Shown in pieces: positions 1 to 7,720 of a DNA stretch of 64,000 nucleotides. The stretch lies in contig CM066034.1 of NCBI GenBank assembly GCA_033557465.1, positions 410,480,159 through 410,544,158 on the forward strand, read 5' to 3'. Made by a program: the position numbers and the translations under genes. Within the stretch, counting starts at the first letter, position 1; every line of letters begins with the position of its first letter. The stretch is from Ichthyophis bannanicus (lineage: Eukaryota; Chordata; Amphibia; Gymnophiona; Ichthyophiidae). A model generated the notes under the pieces. It did no database searches. It saw nothing but the letters and a program-made list of their open reading frames with translations, and was not told the DNA's origin.

Positions 1-1703
1 TTCAGGAGTTAGCAGGTCTTCTGCAGGAACAGGCGGTGGAACCGGTGCCACACCACCTGAGAGGTCAAGGCTTTTATTCCAGGTATTTTCTGATACCAAA
101 GAGAACAGGGGGCCTCAGACCCATCCTGGACTTGCGCAACCTCAACAAGTTCCTTGTGCGGGAGAAGTTCAAAATGCTTACCCTTGGGATCCTTCTGCCC
201 TACCTCCAGCAGGGAGATTGGCTATGCTCCTTGGATCTAAAGGATGCCTACACACACATCCTCATCCACCCAAGCCACCGCCAGTACCTGCGGTTTGTGG
301 TGGCAGGAAATCATTACCAGTACAGAGTACTGCCCTTTGGCCTGTCCTCCGCACCGCGAGTCTTCACAAAATGCCTCGCGGTCGTGGCGGCCCATCTCAG
401 GCTTCACGGCCTCTATGTCTTTCCGTACCTCGACGACTGGCTCATCAGAGCAGCGTCCGCTCGGGAGGTCACCGACGCCACGCGCCGCACGGTGACTCTT
501 CTGCAGCACTTGGGCTTTGTTCTAAACTTCGCAAAGTCCACTTTGCTCCCCTCACAGGATCTAGAGTTCATCGGCGCAAGGCTGCACACTCCTCAGGCGC
601 GAGCGTACCTACCGCTCGACAGGGCTCAACGGCTCATGGACCTAGCCGACCGCTTTCGCAGCCAGCCCCTGGTCTCCGCCAGGCGCTTCCTGAGACTACT
701 CGGCCATATGGCTTCCACCGTCCATGTGACCCCCAATGCCCGCCTGAACATGCGGTCTGCTCAATGGTGTCTCCGCCAGCAGTGGCGACAAGCCACAGGC
801 GGCCTAGCAGACCTAGTGCGCGTCTCCGAGCCGCTGATCTCGTCTCTCCGGTGGTGGCTCCGGCAGCCGAACCTAATATTCGGAATGCCTTTCCAGTCAC
901 CTCAGCCGACCCGGGTGCTGACCACCGATGCATCCCTCCTGGGCTGGGGAGCACATTGCCAAGAGGCACGTACTCAGGGCCTCTGGACCACGTGGGAGTC
1001 TGCTCAGCAGATCAACTTCCTGGAGCTCAGGGCGATCCGCCTAGCTCTCAAGGCCTTCTCCCACCTGACTTCCCACCAGTCCGTCCTTGTCCAGACGGAC
1101 AATCAAGTTGCCATGTTCTACGTGAACAAGCAGGGGGGCACGGGCTCCTTCCTCCTCTGCCGGGAGGCACAGAAGCTCTGCTCTTGGGCCGTCAGTCGCG
1201 GCATTCTCCTAAAGGCGGTTTATCTCCCGGGCCAAGAAAACTGCCTTGCGGACAAACTCAGCAGGGTCCTCCAGCCGCACGAGTGGCGTCTGGACCCCTT
1301 GGTAGTTCAGAAGCTCTTCCTCCGGTGGGGCCTCCCCACGGTGGAGCTCTTTGCCAGTCCTCACAACCGGCAGCTTCCTCGCTTCTGCTCTCGTCAGCCA
1401 CACCCCCTTCGGGTTGCGGCGGACGCCTTTCTGATCTCATGGTCGGGGAGCCTTTTGTACGCTTTCCCTCCCATCCCGCTAGTCTCTCGGACTCTTTTCA
1501 AAGTTCTCCGAGACAAAGCCTTCATGATCCTGGTGGCCCCTCGCTGGCCCAGGCAGCCGTGGTTTCCGCTCCTGCTACAACTGGCGGTGGAGGATCCAAT
1601 CCCTCTGGGGGTACAACCGGATCTCCTCACTCAGGATCAGGGGTCCATACTGCACCCCAACCTCAGGTCTCTCAACCTCATGGCCTGGCTGCTGAGAGGG
1701 TAG
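1..1703 (+). CDS. DIRS reverse transcriptase / RNase H polyprotein, copy A (5' partial)
   Basis: Encodes the enzyme that copies the DIRS RNA to DNA and removes the RNA strand. The frame is already open at base 3, so the first start-like codon (GTG at 36) is not the true start. Numbering from 36: fingers motif YSRYFLIPKRTGGLRPILD near residue 15; polymerase motif FPYLDDWL with the catalytic Asp pair at 133-134; RNase H acidic residues D298 (TTDASLLGWGAH), E330, D355 (QTDNQVAMF) and D406 (LADKLSR). A tail around residues 430-530 (LFASP, then FPPIPLV, then LVAPRWPRQPWFP) matches the Dam-methylase-like segment known in DIRS-group polyproteins. It overlaps the recombinase frame by about 1.5 kb. 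No internal stop is seen. Confidence 0.93.
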   Translation, partial: QELAGLLQEQAVEPVPHHLRGQGFYSRYFLIPKRTGGLRPILDLRNLNKFLVREKFKMLTLGILLPYLQQGDWLCSLDLKDAYTHILIHPSHRQYLRFVVAGNHYQYRVLPFGLSSAPRVFTKCLAVVAAHLRLHGLYVFPYLDDWLIRAASAREVTDATRRTVTLLQHLGFVLNFAKSTLLPSQDLEFIGARLHTPQARAYLPLDRAQRLMDLADRFRSQPLVSARRFLRLLGHMASTVHVTPNARLNMRSAQWCLRQQWRQATGGLADLVRVSEPLISSLRWWLRQPNLIFGMPFQSPQPTRVLTTDASLLGWGAHCQEARTQGLWTTWESAQQINFLELRAIRLALKAFSHLTSHQSVLVQTDNQVAMFYVNKQGGTGSFLLCREAQKLCSWAVSRGILLKAVYLPGQENCLADKLSRVLQPHEWRLDPLVVQKLFLRWGLPTVELFASPHNRQLPRFCSRQPHPLRVAADAFLISWSGSLLYAFPPIPLVSRTLFKVLRDKAFMILVAPRWPRQPWFPLLLQLAVEDPIPLGVQPDLLTQDQGSILHPNLRSLNLMAWLLRG

Positions 1704-2740
1704 TCCTTGCTCCCCTTCTCCTGCCGGCGGAGGTGGAGGAGGTTGTCTTGGCTTCGCGACGGCCCTCTACCCGCAAATGCTACGCCCTTAAATGGCGTCG
1801 CTTTGCAGTCTGGTGTACCCAACAGTCTCAGGATCCCTTCTCCTGCCCGGTGTCGGTGATCTTGCAGTACTTGCTGCACCTCTCTAATCTGGGACTTAAG
1901 TCCAACTCCGTCAAAGTTCACCTCAGTGCTCTTTCAGCACATCATGTGCCGGTGGACGGCAGACCTCTCTCAAACGACCCTCTCGTAGCGAGGTTTCTCC
2001 GAGGTCTCCTTCTACTTAAACCACCTCTGCGCCCGCCAGCGCCTGACTGGGACCTGAATGTGGTTTTGCAGCGGATCACCTGTCCGCCTTTTGAACCTAT
2101 GGCTACCTGTTCTCTCCGTTTTCTGTCTTGGAAAACACTGTTCTTGATAGCCCTCACTTCCGCTAGACGCGTAAGTGAATTGCAGGCCCTCGTGTCTGAT
2201 CCCCCTTACACTAGGTTCTACAAGAATAGGGTAGTCCTACGGACTCACCCAAAATTTCTGCCTAAAGTGGTCTCCCCTTTTCACATCAATCAGGAGGTGG
2301 TACTTCCAACCTTCTTTCCCAGACCACACTCCAGCCGAGCTGAAACGGTCCTCCATACCCTGGACTGTAGAAGGGCATTGAACTTCTACCTTGACCGTAC
2401 GCGGGAGCACCGTAAAGCTGCTCAGCTTTTTGTGTCTTTTGACCCCAATAAATTGGGGCTCCCGGTCTCCAAGCGTACTCTGTCCATCTGGGTTGCGGAC
2501 TGTATCTCTTGGGCTTATGGGGCAGCCGGACTCTCCTTGGAAAGTCGAGTCACGGCTCATTGCGTTCGGGCAAAGGCTACGTCAGTGGCTTACCTCCGCT
2601 CTGTTCCGCTGGCAGACATCTGCCGGGCCGCTACTTGGTCTTCGAGCCAGACTTTTGCGGTCCATTACTGTCTCGAGAGGGAGTCCCGTAGGGACAGTGC
2701 TTTCGGACAGGCAGTCCTCCGTAATCTCTTTGAGGTCTGA
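218..2740 (+). CDS. DIRS tyrosine recombinase, copy A (overlaps RT/RNase H)
   Basis: Integrase of the element, expected to insert the circular DNA copy by tyrosine-recombinase chemistry. Recognisable recombinase homology starts near base 1690, just where the RT frame ends, with a core-binding region (STRKCYALKWRRFAVWC) followed by the catalytic domain. Numbered from 218, the catalytic set is R651 (SARRVSELQAL), H781 and R784 (TAHCVR), a Trp in ATWSSSQTF and the nucleophile Y817 (FAVHYCLERESRR). The protein ends FGQAVLRNLFEV. The same frame stays open upstream across the whole RT/RNase H region. Whether translation starts at 218, or much nearer the domain, cannot be decided from sequence. Confidence 0.9.
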   Translation: MAMLLGSKGCLHTHPHPPKPPPVPAVCGGRKSLPVQSTALWPVLRTASLHKMPRGRGGPSQASRPLCLSVPRRLAHQSSVRSGGHRRHAPHGDSSAALGLCSKLRKVHFAPLTGSRVHRRKAAHSSGASVPTARQGSTAHGPSRPLSQPAPGLRQALPETTRPYGFHRPCDPQCPPEHAVCSMVSPPAVATSHRRPSRPSARLRAADLVSPVVAPAAEPNIRNAFPVTSADPGADHRCIPPGLGSTLPRGTYSGPLDHVGVCSADQLPGAQGDPPSSQGLLPPDFPPVRPCPDGQSSCHVLREQAGGHGLLPPLPGGTEALLLGRQSRHSPKGGLSPGPRKLPCGQTQQGPPAARVASGPLGSSEALPPVGPPHGGALCQSSQPAASSLLLSSATPPSGCGGRLSDLMVGEPFVRFPSHPASLSDSFQSSPRQSLHDPGGPSLAQAAVVSAPATTGGGGSNPSGGTTGSPHSGSGVHTAPQPQVSQPHGLAAERVVLAPLLLPAEVEEVVLASRRPSTRKCYALKWRRFAVWCTQQSQDPFSCPVSVILQYLLHLSNLGLKSNSVKVHLSALSAHHVPVDGRPLSNDPLVARFLRGLLLLKPPLRPPAPDWDLNVVLQRITCPPFEPMATCSLRFLSWKTLFLIALTSARRVSELQALVSDPPYTRFYKNRVVLRTHPKFLPKVVSPFHINQEVVLPTFFPRPHSSRAETVLHTLDCRRALNFYLDRTREHRKAAQLFVSFDPNKLGLPVSKRTLSIWVADCISWAYGAAGLSLESRVTAHCVRAKATSVAYLRSVPLADICRAATWSSSQTFAVHYCLERESRRDSAFGQAVLRNLFEV

Positions 2741-2883
2741 GCAACTCCTACCCTCCATCCCGGATGTGGGCTACCGGTGGGTGATAATTCAGCGAAGATT
2801 CTATCCTTCTGTGCTGCTGAGCTAGAGGGAGCTCTTTTTTGTGCTTAGGGTCTCCGGTAGCCTTGAGCTTGGGAGTCCCATAA

Positions 2884-2974
2884 GTGAGGACTGACTTCCT
2901 GCTTGGTCCTGGAGAAAGCGTAGTTACTCACCTGTAACAGGTGTTCTCCAGGAGCAGCAGGAATCAGTCCTCAC
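2884..2974 (+). repeat. Internal complementary region (ICR) of DIRS A
   Basis: A 91-bp imperfect hairpin. The left arm GTGAGGACTGACTTCCTGCT pairs with AGCAGGAATCAGTCCTCAC, and the middle reads CCTGGAGAAAGCGTAGTTAC then CACCTGTAACAGGTG. It equals the reverse complement of the element's two ends joined together (right end GAGTAACTACGCTT plus left end TTCTCCAGG). This is the diagnostic DIRS feature that allows a circular intermediate to be templated. Equivalent blocks lie in copies B to F. Confidence 0.9.
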
Positions 2975-3059
2975 TACCCTCCCTCCTCCCCTTGGAGTTG
3001 CAATCGTCTGCTTCTGTTGTTTTTGCAAATTTTTATGCTGTCTTTTTTAGCTTTGTCAT

Positions 3060-3248
3060 CTGACTGGCTAAGATGGCACCCTCGGGCGGGAAGACAACCG
3101 CGCATGCGCGCTGCAATTCCCAAAGGCTTTCTTTGAAAGCTGGGGAAAATTGCTCCGCGAGGGCTCCGTCGGCGCCGACGTCACCCATAAGTGAGGACTG
3201 ATTCCTGCTGCTCCTGGAGAACACCTGTTACAGGTGAGTAACTACGCT
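3060..3248 (+). repeat. Right inverted terminal repeat of DIRS A
   Basis: Reading inward on the minus strand, this matches the left ends of copies B and D (TCCAGGA, CAGTCCTCAC, a GC-rich CGACGGAGCCC block, AGCTTTC, GGCGGGAA, GATGGCACC) over about 165 bp. It then has a terminal extension CTGTTACAGGTGAGTAACTA absent from left ends. The outermost bases are ACGCTT. Confidence 0.9.
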
Positions 3249-5335
3249 TTATGGGCTAAGCAATGTTCTACTATTGGCGCCGTCATTGTTTTACAGCGAA
3301 GGCGGCTGCGGTGCTCTGCTAATCGCACTTTAAATGCCCTTAAGGTTTTCCCGATGTAGAGTAGAGAACAGGGACATTGAATAGCGTATACCACTTGAGT
3401 AGTGGAGCAATTAGTGGAATGTTGTAGTTCGAACGTTCTTCCTTTCCAACTAAACGAGGATATCGTATGATTTACTTCACATAAGGGGCAATTGCCACAT
3501 CTGGTATGCCCTCGAGAAGTGTCAGTCATAGATTCTTGTAAAGGAGGCACAATAGCAGGACATAATAGATCTTTAAAATTACTCTGTCTGGTCCAGACGC
3601 ATCGCACATTTTTATTTTTCAAGGACGGAATGCTATGAATGACATTCATATGCTTTTTAACAATACCCATGATGTCATTACTATATGGAGAATAAGGAGT
3701 AACTAAATTAATAGTAGTGTCAGAGCAATTCTTTGCCTTTGGAACCAATAAAGTTTCACGATGGTTGTATAAGGCTCTTTTATAGGCCTTGTCGATCATC
3801 TGAGACGGGTAGCCCCTTTCACAAAAATTTCTTTTCAGTAAACGAGCATGAGCTTTAAATTCTTGTAAATCTGTACAATTCCTCCGGTAACGGAGGAATT
3901 GAGAGAAAGGTAAACCGTTTTTTAACTTTCGGGGATGTAAACTTGTGTAATGAAGGAGGGCGTTACGATTGGTGGGCTTCCGAAAGACAGTTGTTGTCCA
4001 CCCCGTTGCTCCTTTGATAACTTGTACATCCAAAAAGGTTAGTTTTTCTTGACTATAGACACTAGTAAAACTAATCGTAGGTTCTCTAGTATTGAGCCAG
4101 TGAAAAAATTCCAACCACATTTCTAACGTGCTAGACCACATCAAAAAAATGTCATCAATGTAGCGACACTATAGATGGACATATTGGAAGTAAGCTGATT
4201 GATGTAACCATTTGTCCTCGAAAGCTCCCATATAGATGTTTGCTACAGATGGGGCGCAAGTCGCGCCCATTGCAACCCCGATTTTTTGATGGTAGATACT
4301 TTCATTAAACTGAAAGTAATTTTGGAACAAAACCATTTGAGTAACCTTATCCAGGAGCGTCAGTTGTAAAGGAGACATATCTGGACGAGCCTGCAGAGTC
4401 TTCATCACTTGTGCATAAGCTTCTCTCTGAGGTATATTAGTATAGAGTGCGTTAACATCAAGGGAGACTAGCCAAATTTCAGGATCAGTACTAAAATGTG
4501 CCTGTGTCTCAAGTAATTGCAAAAAGTGCATCGTATCTCTTATATAAGACGGGATCTGAGACACCAAAGGGCGTAAAAAAGAATCAAGGTAAATAGATAA
4601 CGGTTCTAATAATGAACCCCGTGTAGAGACTATAGGTCTTCCGGGTGGATTCCGCATATCTTTATGCACTTTAGGGACTATATAGAAACGGGCCAATGTC
4701 GGATCAGCCTGATTCAAAAATTGCCACTCTTTTTTGTTAAGTAATTTGTTTTTTAAGGCTTCCGTTGTAAAGGACTTAACTTGACCTTGAAGTTGTGTCG
4801 TGGGATCTTCCAAAAGTACTTCATAAGTAGCTTCGTCATTTAATTGTCGATAGGCTTCTTGAAAATAGTAGTGTTTTGCCATAACCACGATTGCTCCCCC
4901 TTTATCCGCCCTTCGGATCACTAGGTCCCGACGAGCCTGAAGTTCTTTCAAAATATTTTTGTCATGGAAACTAAGGGCATTCCAATGTAACTTCTTGGAT
5001 CCAGTATCAAGCAATGTCGAAAGGTCCTGAAGAATCATGGTTCGGAATAATGTCAGTGCTGCTGGTAGAGGCCCCGGTGGTGACCACGATGAATGAAGTG
5101 GTAATTTAATACGATCCACCAATGGGAGGTCAGAAACGGCCGATCGATTCTCGGATTCAGCAAAAAATATTTTTAAATGCAGCTTCCGAATAAGTTGTTC
5201 AAGGTTAACCCGAAAAGTAAATAGGTCAAAATTGACCTTTGGCACAAACGAAAGTCCTCGTTCTAAAAAGTGCATATAAGTGTCAGGGAGTGCCTGTCCG
5301 GAAATGTTCAATACTAATGAGGCCGAAGTATCCAT
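3249..5335 (-). pseudogene. PLE reverse transcriptase with GIY-YIG endonuclease (one nonsense codon; 3' end cut by DIRS A)
   Basis: Begins with ATG at 5335 (MDTSASLVLNISGQALPDTY), the usual PLE N-terminus with its LNLS-like and GLSFVP motifs. RT blocks follow: RRADKGGAIVVM, ARFYIVPKVHKD, RPIVSTRGS, LVSLDVNALYTNIP and GVAMGATCAPSVANIYMGAF. An in-frame TAG at 4169-4171 lies two codons before RYIDDIF (catalytic YIDD at 4162-4151), after which the same frame continues without a break. The C-terminal part has the Cys-rich linker and the GIY-YIG motif CPCSLLYIGKTLRAFKVRL followed by AEHRSR. Homology stops at EHCLAH, exactly where DIRS A begins. The second copy at 6553-6870 shows what is missing. 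Apart from the TAG, no frameshift is seen over about 2 kb. Confidence 0.93.
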
Positions 5336-5337
5336 TG

Positions 5338-6069
5338 TTATCGACGGGTGGACGTGCGCTGAGGCACCATCTTGATCTTGTTCTGATCTTTTTTCTTGAC
5401 TCCGCTGTCTTTCACCTCGTGAAAATCCCGTTTCTTCATCTCAGAATCTGAACCCGACGTAAATTCTCCCTCTGAACTATCCTCGAAAGTGACTCTCTTC
5501 TTTTCTTTCCGTTTGGGATTTAACCAGGGGTACACATACCCCGTGGTGTAATCATTATAATCTCTTTTAAGTTTTTTCGTCTTGAGTGCTTTCACTTCCT
5601 CATAAAGAACTGCTATTTTTTCTTTAGTCTCCGTAAGATTTTTTTGATAGTTATCGTCAGCCAAGGTGTCTTTCAGGCCCTGTAGAATAGTGTTTTCCTC
5701 CTTTTTTAAGGTCTCCAAATCGGATTTTGCTGTATCTACTATCAGCATCATTAAGTCTCTGGAACATTTATTCAAAATGCTATGCCATTTATCCAAAAAA
5801 GCCCCATCAGCTGCAAACATTTTAGGTTCTTTATAAAGGCGTAATCCTCGAGGAATATGTTGCCGACGCAAATATTCAAGCAGGGAAAAACGATGCAGCT
5901 CCATTCTAGTGATCCGTTTCTGTAGTTTTACTAGAGTATCCCAAGTAGCTAGATCAGATGTATTACCGTCAGGTTCTTCTAGGGTAAACATGGTTTTCTC
6001 TTTACATGCAGCTGATATATAGTCCTCAGTGAAACTAAAAGCCTTATTCCATGGTGACTGACCTTCCAT
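5338..6069 (-). CDS. PLE ORF1, coiled-coil protein of unknown role
   Basis: About 243 residues from ATG at 6069 (MEGQSPWNKAFSFTEDY). The first start-like codon of the open frame is further out at 6084, but 6069 is the first true ATG. The middle (roughly residues 95-165) is rich in Leu, Glu and Lys with heptad-like spacing (KSDLETLKKEENTILQGLKD), suggesting a coiled coil. The C-terminal third is acidic, then basic (KKRDFHEV, VKKKDQNKIK), consistent with nucleic-acid binding. The stop TAA is followed after two bases by the RT ORF start (TAACAATG), in a different frame. I recognise no named domain. An upstream ORF1 is known in some PLEs, but its function is not established. Confidence 0.72.
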   Translation of the reverse strand: MEGQSPWNKAFSFTEDYISAACKEKTMFTLEEPDGNTSDLATWDTLVKLQKRITRMELHRFSLLEYLRRQHIPRGLRLYKEPKMFAADGAFLDKWHSILNKCSRDLMMLIVDTAKSDLETLKKEENTILQGLKDTLADDNYQKNLTETKEKIAVLYEEVKALKTKKLKRDYNDYTTGYVYPWLNPKRKEKKRVTFEDSSEGEFTSGSDSEMKKRDFHEVKDSGVKKKDQNKIKMVPQRTSTRR

Positions 6070-6084
6070 GTTTGTACTCAACAA

Positions 6085-6555
6085 TCAAAAAGTGGTCAGA
6101 ATATCTTATAGAGTAATGCCACCGTTAAGCTAATATGTATCAGATTACTCTACTAGTTTGAGAATTGAACAATAAAAGTTTCCAATCGTTTCAAAACATT
6201 CTTTTTGTATTAAAAGATGTTACAATGTAGTCTGTCTGGGTCTCAGACTTGTCAGAGCTCATGGTATAGACTTTTTTCACCAGACGCTCTAGTTTGCATC
6301 AATGACCCACCTAAAAGGTATTTTTTTTCTTTAACTTTTTCTTATATTCAGAGAAAATTTTGCAATTTCAATAAAAATTCTTGAAAAAGAAGTCAGGCTT
6401 ATCTTATTTTGAAGTAAAGAATCCCAACGTCAGCCATAGCGCTACTACGTTTCACGAAGGTTGTTTCTTCAGGGGTATTGCACTGACTTTTATTATCCTA
6501 TATAAATTAGGAAACAGAAATAAGATTCTCTCATTAATATCCATATGACTTCATG
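6085..6555 (-). repeat. PLE 5' repeat (pseudo-LTR), copy next to ORF1
   Basis: About 470 bp, nearly identical in inverted orientation to 7062-7533. It immediately precedes PLE ORF1 on the minus strand. It contains the sequence CTGAAGAAACAACCTTCGTG (minus strand), a type commonly found in PLE terminal repeats. Confidence 0.85.
6448..6472 (-). ncRNA. Hammerhead-ribozyme-like core, second copy (candidate)
   Basis: The same CTGAAGA ... GAAAC arrangement on the minus strand in the repeat copy next to ORF1. It has the same weaknesses as the copy at 7141. Confidence 0.3.
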
Positions 6556-7061
6556 GTATACGCTATTCTATGTCCCTGTTCTCTACTCTACATCGGGAAA
6601 ACCTTAAGGACATTTAAAGTGCGATTAGCAGAGCACCGCAGCCGCCTTCGCTGTAAAACAATGACGGCGCCAATAGTAGAACATTGCTTAGCCCATAATC
6701 ACCAATTTACAGAGCTTCGATGTTTTTGCCTAGAACGGGTGTCTAAAGCAATGAGAGGAAAATCACTGGATATGACATTAATCTATAAAGAACAACGTTG
6801 GATTTTTAGGCTTCAAACAGTGTACCCTGGAGGCTTAAACTCTCAGATCGATTGGAACCTATGTACCTGATCAGTAATCTTCCTAGGGGCGTATCTCTTT
6901 AGCAACATATAAATAAATCCCTATTCCTGTTGTAAACCGCATGTGCGGCGTTTACGTACCAAGTCTGGTCGTGCTGGCGGGTATTTTTCAACGGTGAGTC
7001 AACTGAGTATATTACCTGAAAGTACCGATAACTTTTATGCCTTTCCTCGATGTGAACTATG
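6552..7061 (+). pseudogene. Inverted fragment of PLE endonuclease end and 3' UTR
   Basis: The coding part (6553-6870) carries the GIY-YIG motif (CPCSLLYIGKTLRTFKVRL), the downstream AEHRSRLRC and the terminal residues of the PLE protein, ending LNSQIDWNLCT with stop TGA at 6868-6870. The main copy has an almost identical stretch in opposite orientation at 3250-3395, so this is a 5'-truncated second copy. The rest (6871-7061) is non-coding 3' UTR. The fragment sits between two inverted copies of the 5' repeat. Confidence 0.88.
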
Positions 7062-7533
7062 AAGTCATATGGATATTAATGAGAGAATCTTATTTCTGTT
7101 TCCTAATTTATATAGGATAATAAAAGTCAGTGCAATACCCCTGAAGAAACAACCTTCGTGAAACGTAGTAGCGCTATGGCTGATGTTGGAATTCTTTACT
7201 TCAAAATAAGATAAGCCTGACTTCTTTTTCAAGAATTTTTATTGAAATTGCAAAATTTTCTCTGAATATGAGAAAAAGTTAAAGAAAAAAAATACCTTTT
7301 AGGTGGGTCATTGATGCAAACTAGAGCGTCTGGTGAAAAAAGTCTATACCATGAGCTCTGACAAGTCTGAGACCCAGACAGACTACATTGTAACATCTTT
7401 TAATACAAAAAGAATGTTTTGAAACGATTGGAAACTTTTATTGTTCAATTCTCAAACTAGTAGAGTAATCTGATACATATTAGCTTAACGGTGGCATTAC
7501 TCTATAAGATATTCTGACCACTTTTTGATTGTT
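7062..7533 (+). repeat. PLE 5' repeat (pseudo-LTR), inverted second copy
   Basis: Mirror copy of 6085-6555. It follows the endonuclease 3' UTR in the same orientation, which is the arrangement expected at the junction of head-to-tail PLE units. Differences such as GACGTTGGG versus GATGTTGGA show that the two copies are close but not identical. Confidence 0.85.
7141..7165 (+). ncRNA. Hammerhead-ribozyme-like core in PLE repeat (candidate)
   Basis: CTGAAGA, a short spacer, then GAAAC. This matches the conserved CUGANGA and GAAA core boxes of a hammerhead ribozyme; PLE terminal repeats are known to encode minimal hammerheads. The spacer offers only a two- to three-pair stem II (AC with GT), and I could not establish stems I and III, so function is doubtful. 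Confidence 0.3.
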
Positions 7534-7557
7534 GGTGCATACCATGACAGTCATGAA

Positions 7558-7720
7558 CCTTTCTTCTAAGCCAATGCATGGGGAGTATGATCTCAGTCTC
7601 TCAAATTTACTGCTAAGGCTTGGTGTAGTACTTGCATTGTACCAAAGAGAGCCTCCTGCTGAAGTTCGTAAGATGTAACATATATGGGTAGCTTGTCAAG
7701 ATGTGCTTGGAAATTCTTCC
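7558..7720 (-). pseudogene. C-terminal end of a LINE with restriction-like endonuclease (R4/Dong/Hero type), distal piece
   Basis: The minus strand reads KNFQAHLDKLPIY, then LQQEALFGTMQVLHQAL, which resembles the C-terminal end of proteins of R4/Dong/Hero-type LINEs (KNLxxHLxKLP ... LQKxALLGTAxILRKxL). It is the direct continuation of the fragment at 15749-16338; DIRS B is inserted between them. No intact frame remains. Confidence 0.6.

Larger units (their letters stand above)
1..3248 (+). mobile_element. DIRS-group YR retrotransposon, copy A (left end outside the window)
   Basis: This is the right-hand part of a tyrosine-recombinase retrotransposon. It shows, in order, an RT/RNase H frame, an overlapping recombinase frame, an internal complementary region and a right inverted terminal repeat. 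Both coding frames are free of stops and frameshifts up to the window edge, which makes this the least decayed of the eight DIRS copies here. The right terminus (ending AACTACGCTT) abuts codons of a Penelope-like endonuclease at 3249, so the element was inserted into that older element. DIRS elements are known to integrate by recombinase and to leave no classical target duplication; none can be tested here because the left flank is outside the window. Confidence 0.93.
3249..7533 (-). mobile_element. Penelope-like element (PLE), minus strand, with inverted partial copy at its 5' side
   Basis: Read on the minus strand the element has a 5' repeat (6555 to 6085), a short ORF1, an RT plus GIY-YIG endonuclease ORF, and then is cut by DIRS A at 3249. 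On the other side of the 5' repeat lies a plus-strand fragment of the same element's endonuclease end and 3' UTR (6552-7061), followed by a second copy of the 5' repeat in opposite orientation (7062-7533). PLEs are known to carry such LTR-like repeats and rearranged, partly inverted ends. The family looks fairly young: the two repeat copies differ at only a few positions by eye. Confidence 0.9.

Noticed and set aside
634..969. Open minus-strand frame of 111 codons under the RT of DIRS A
   Set aside because: Mirror frame of a GC-rich coding region. It has no motif, and similar mirror frames occur opposite every DIRS copy.
2884..3248. Repeated hairpin blocks as a CRISPR array
   Set aside because: Only two blocks per element, in inverted orientation, and they match DIRS termini. 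They are ICR and terminal repeat.
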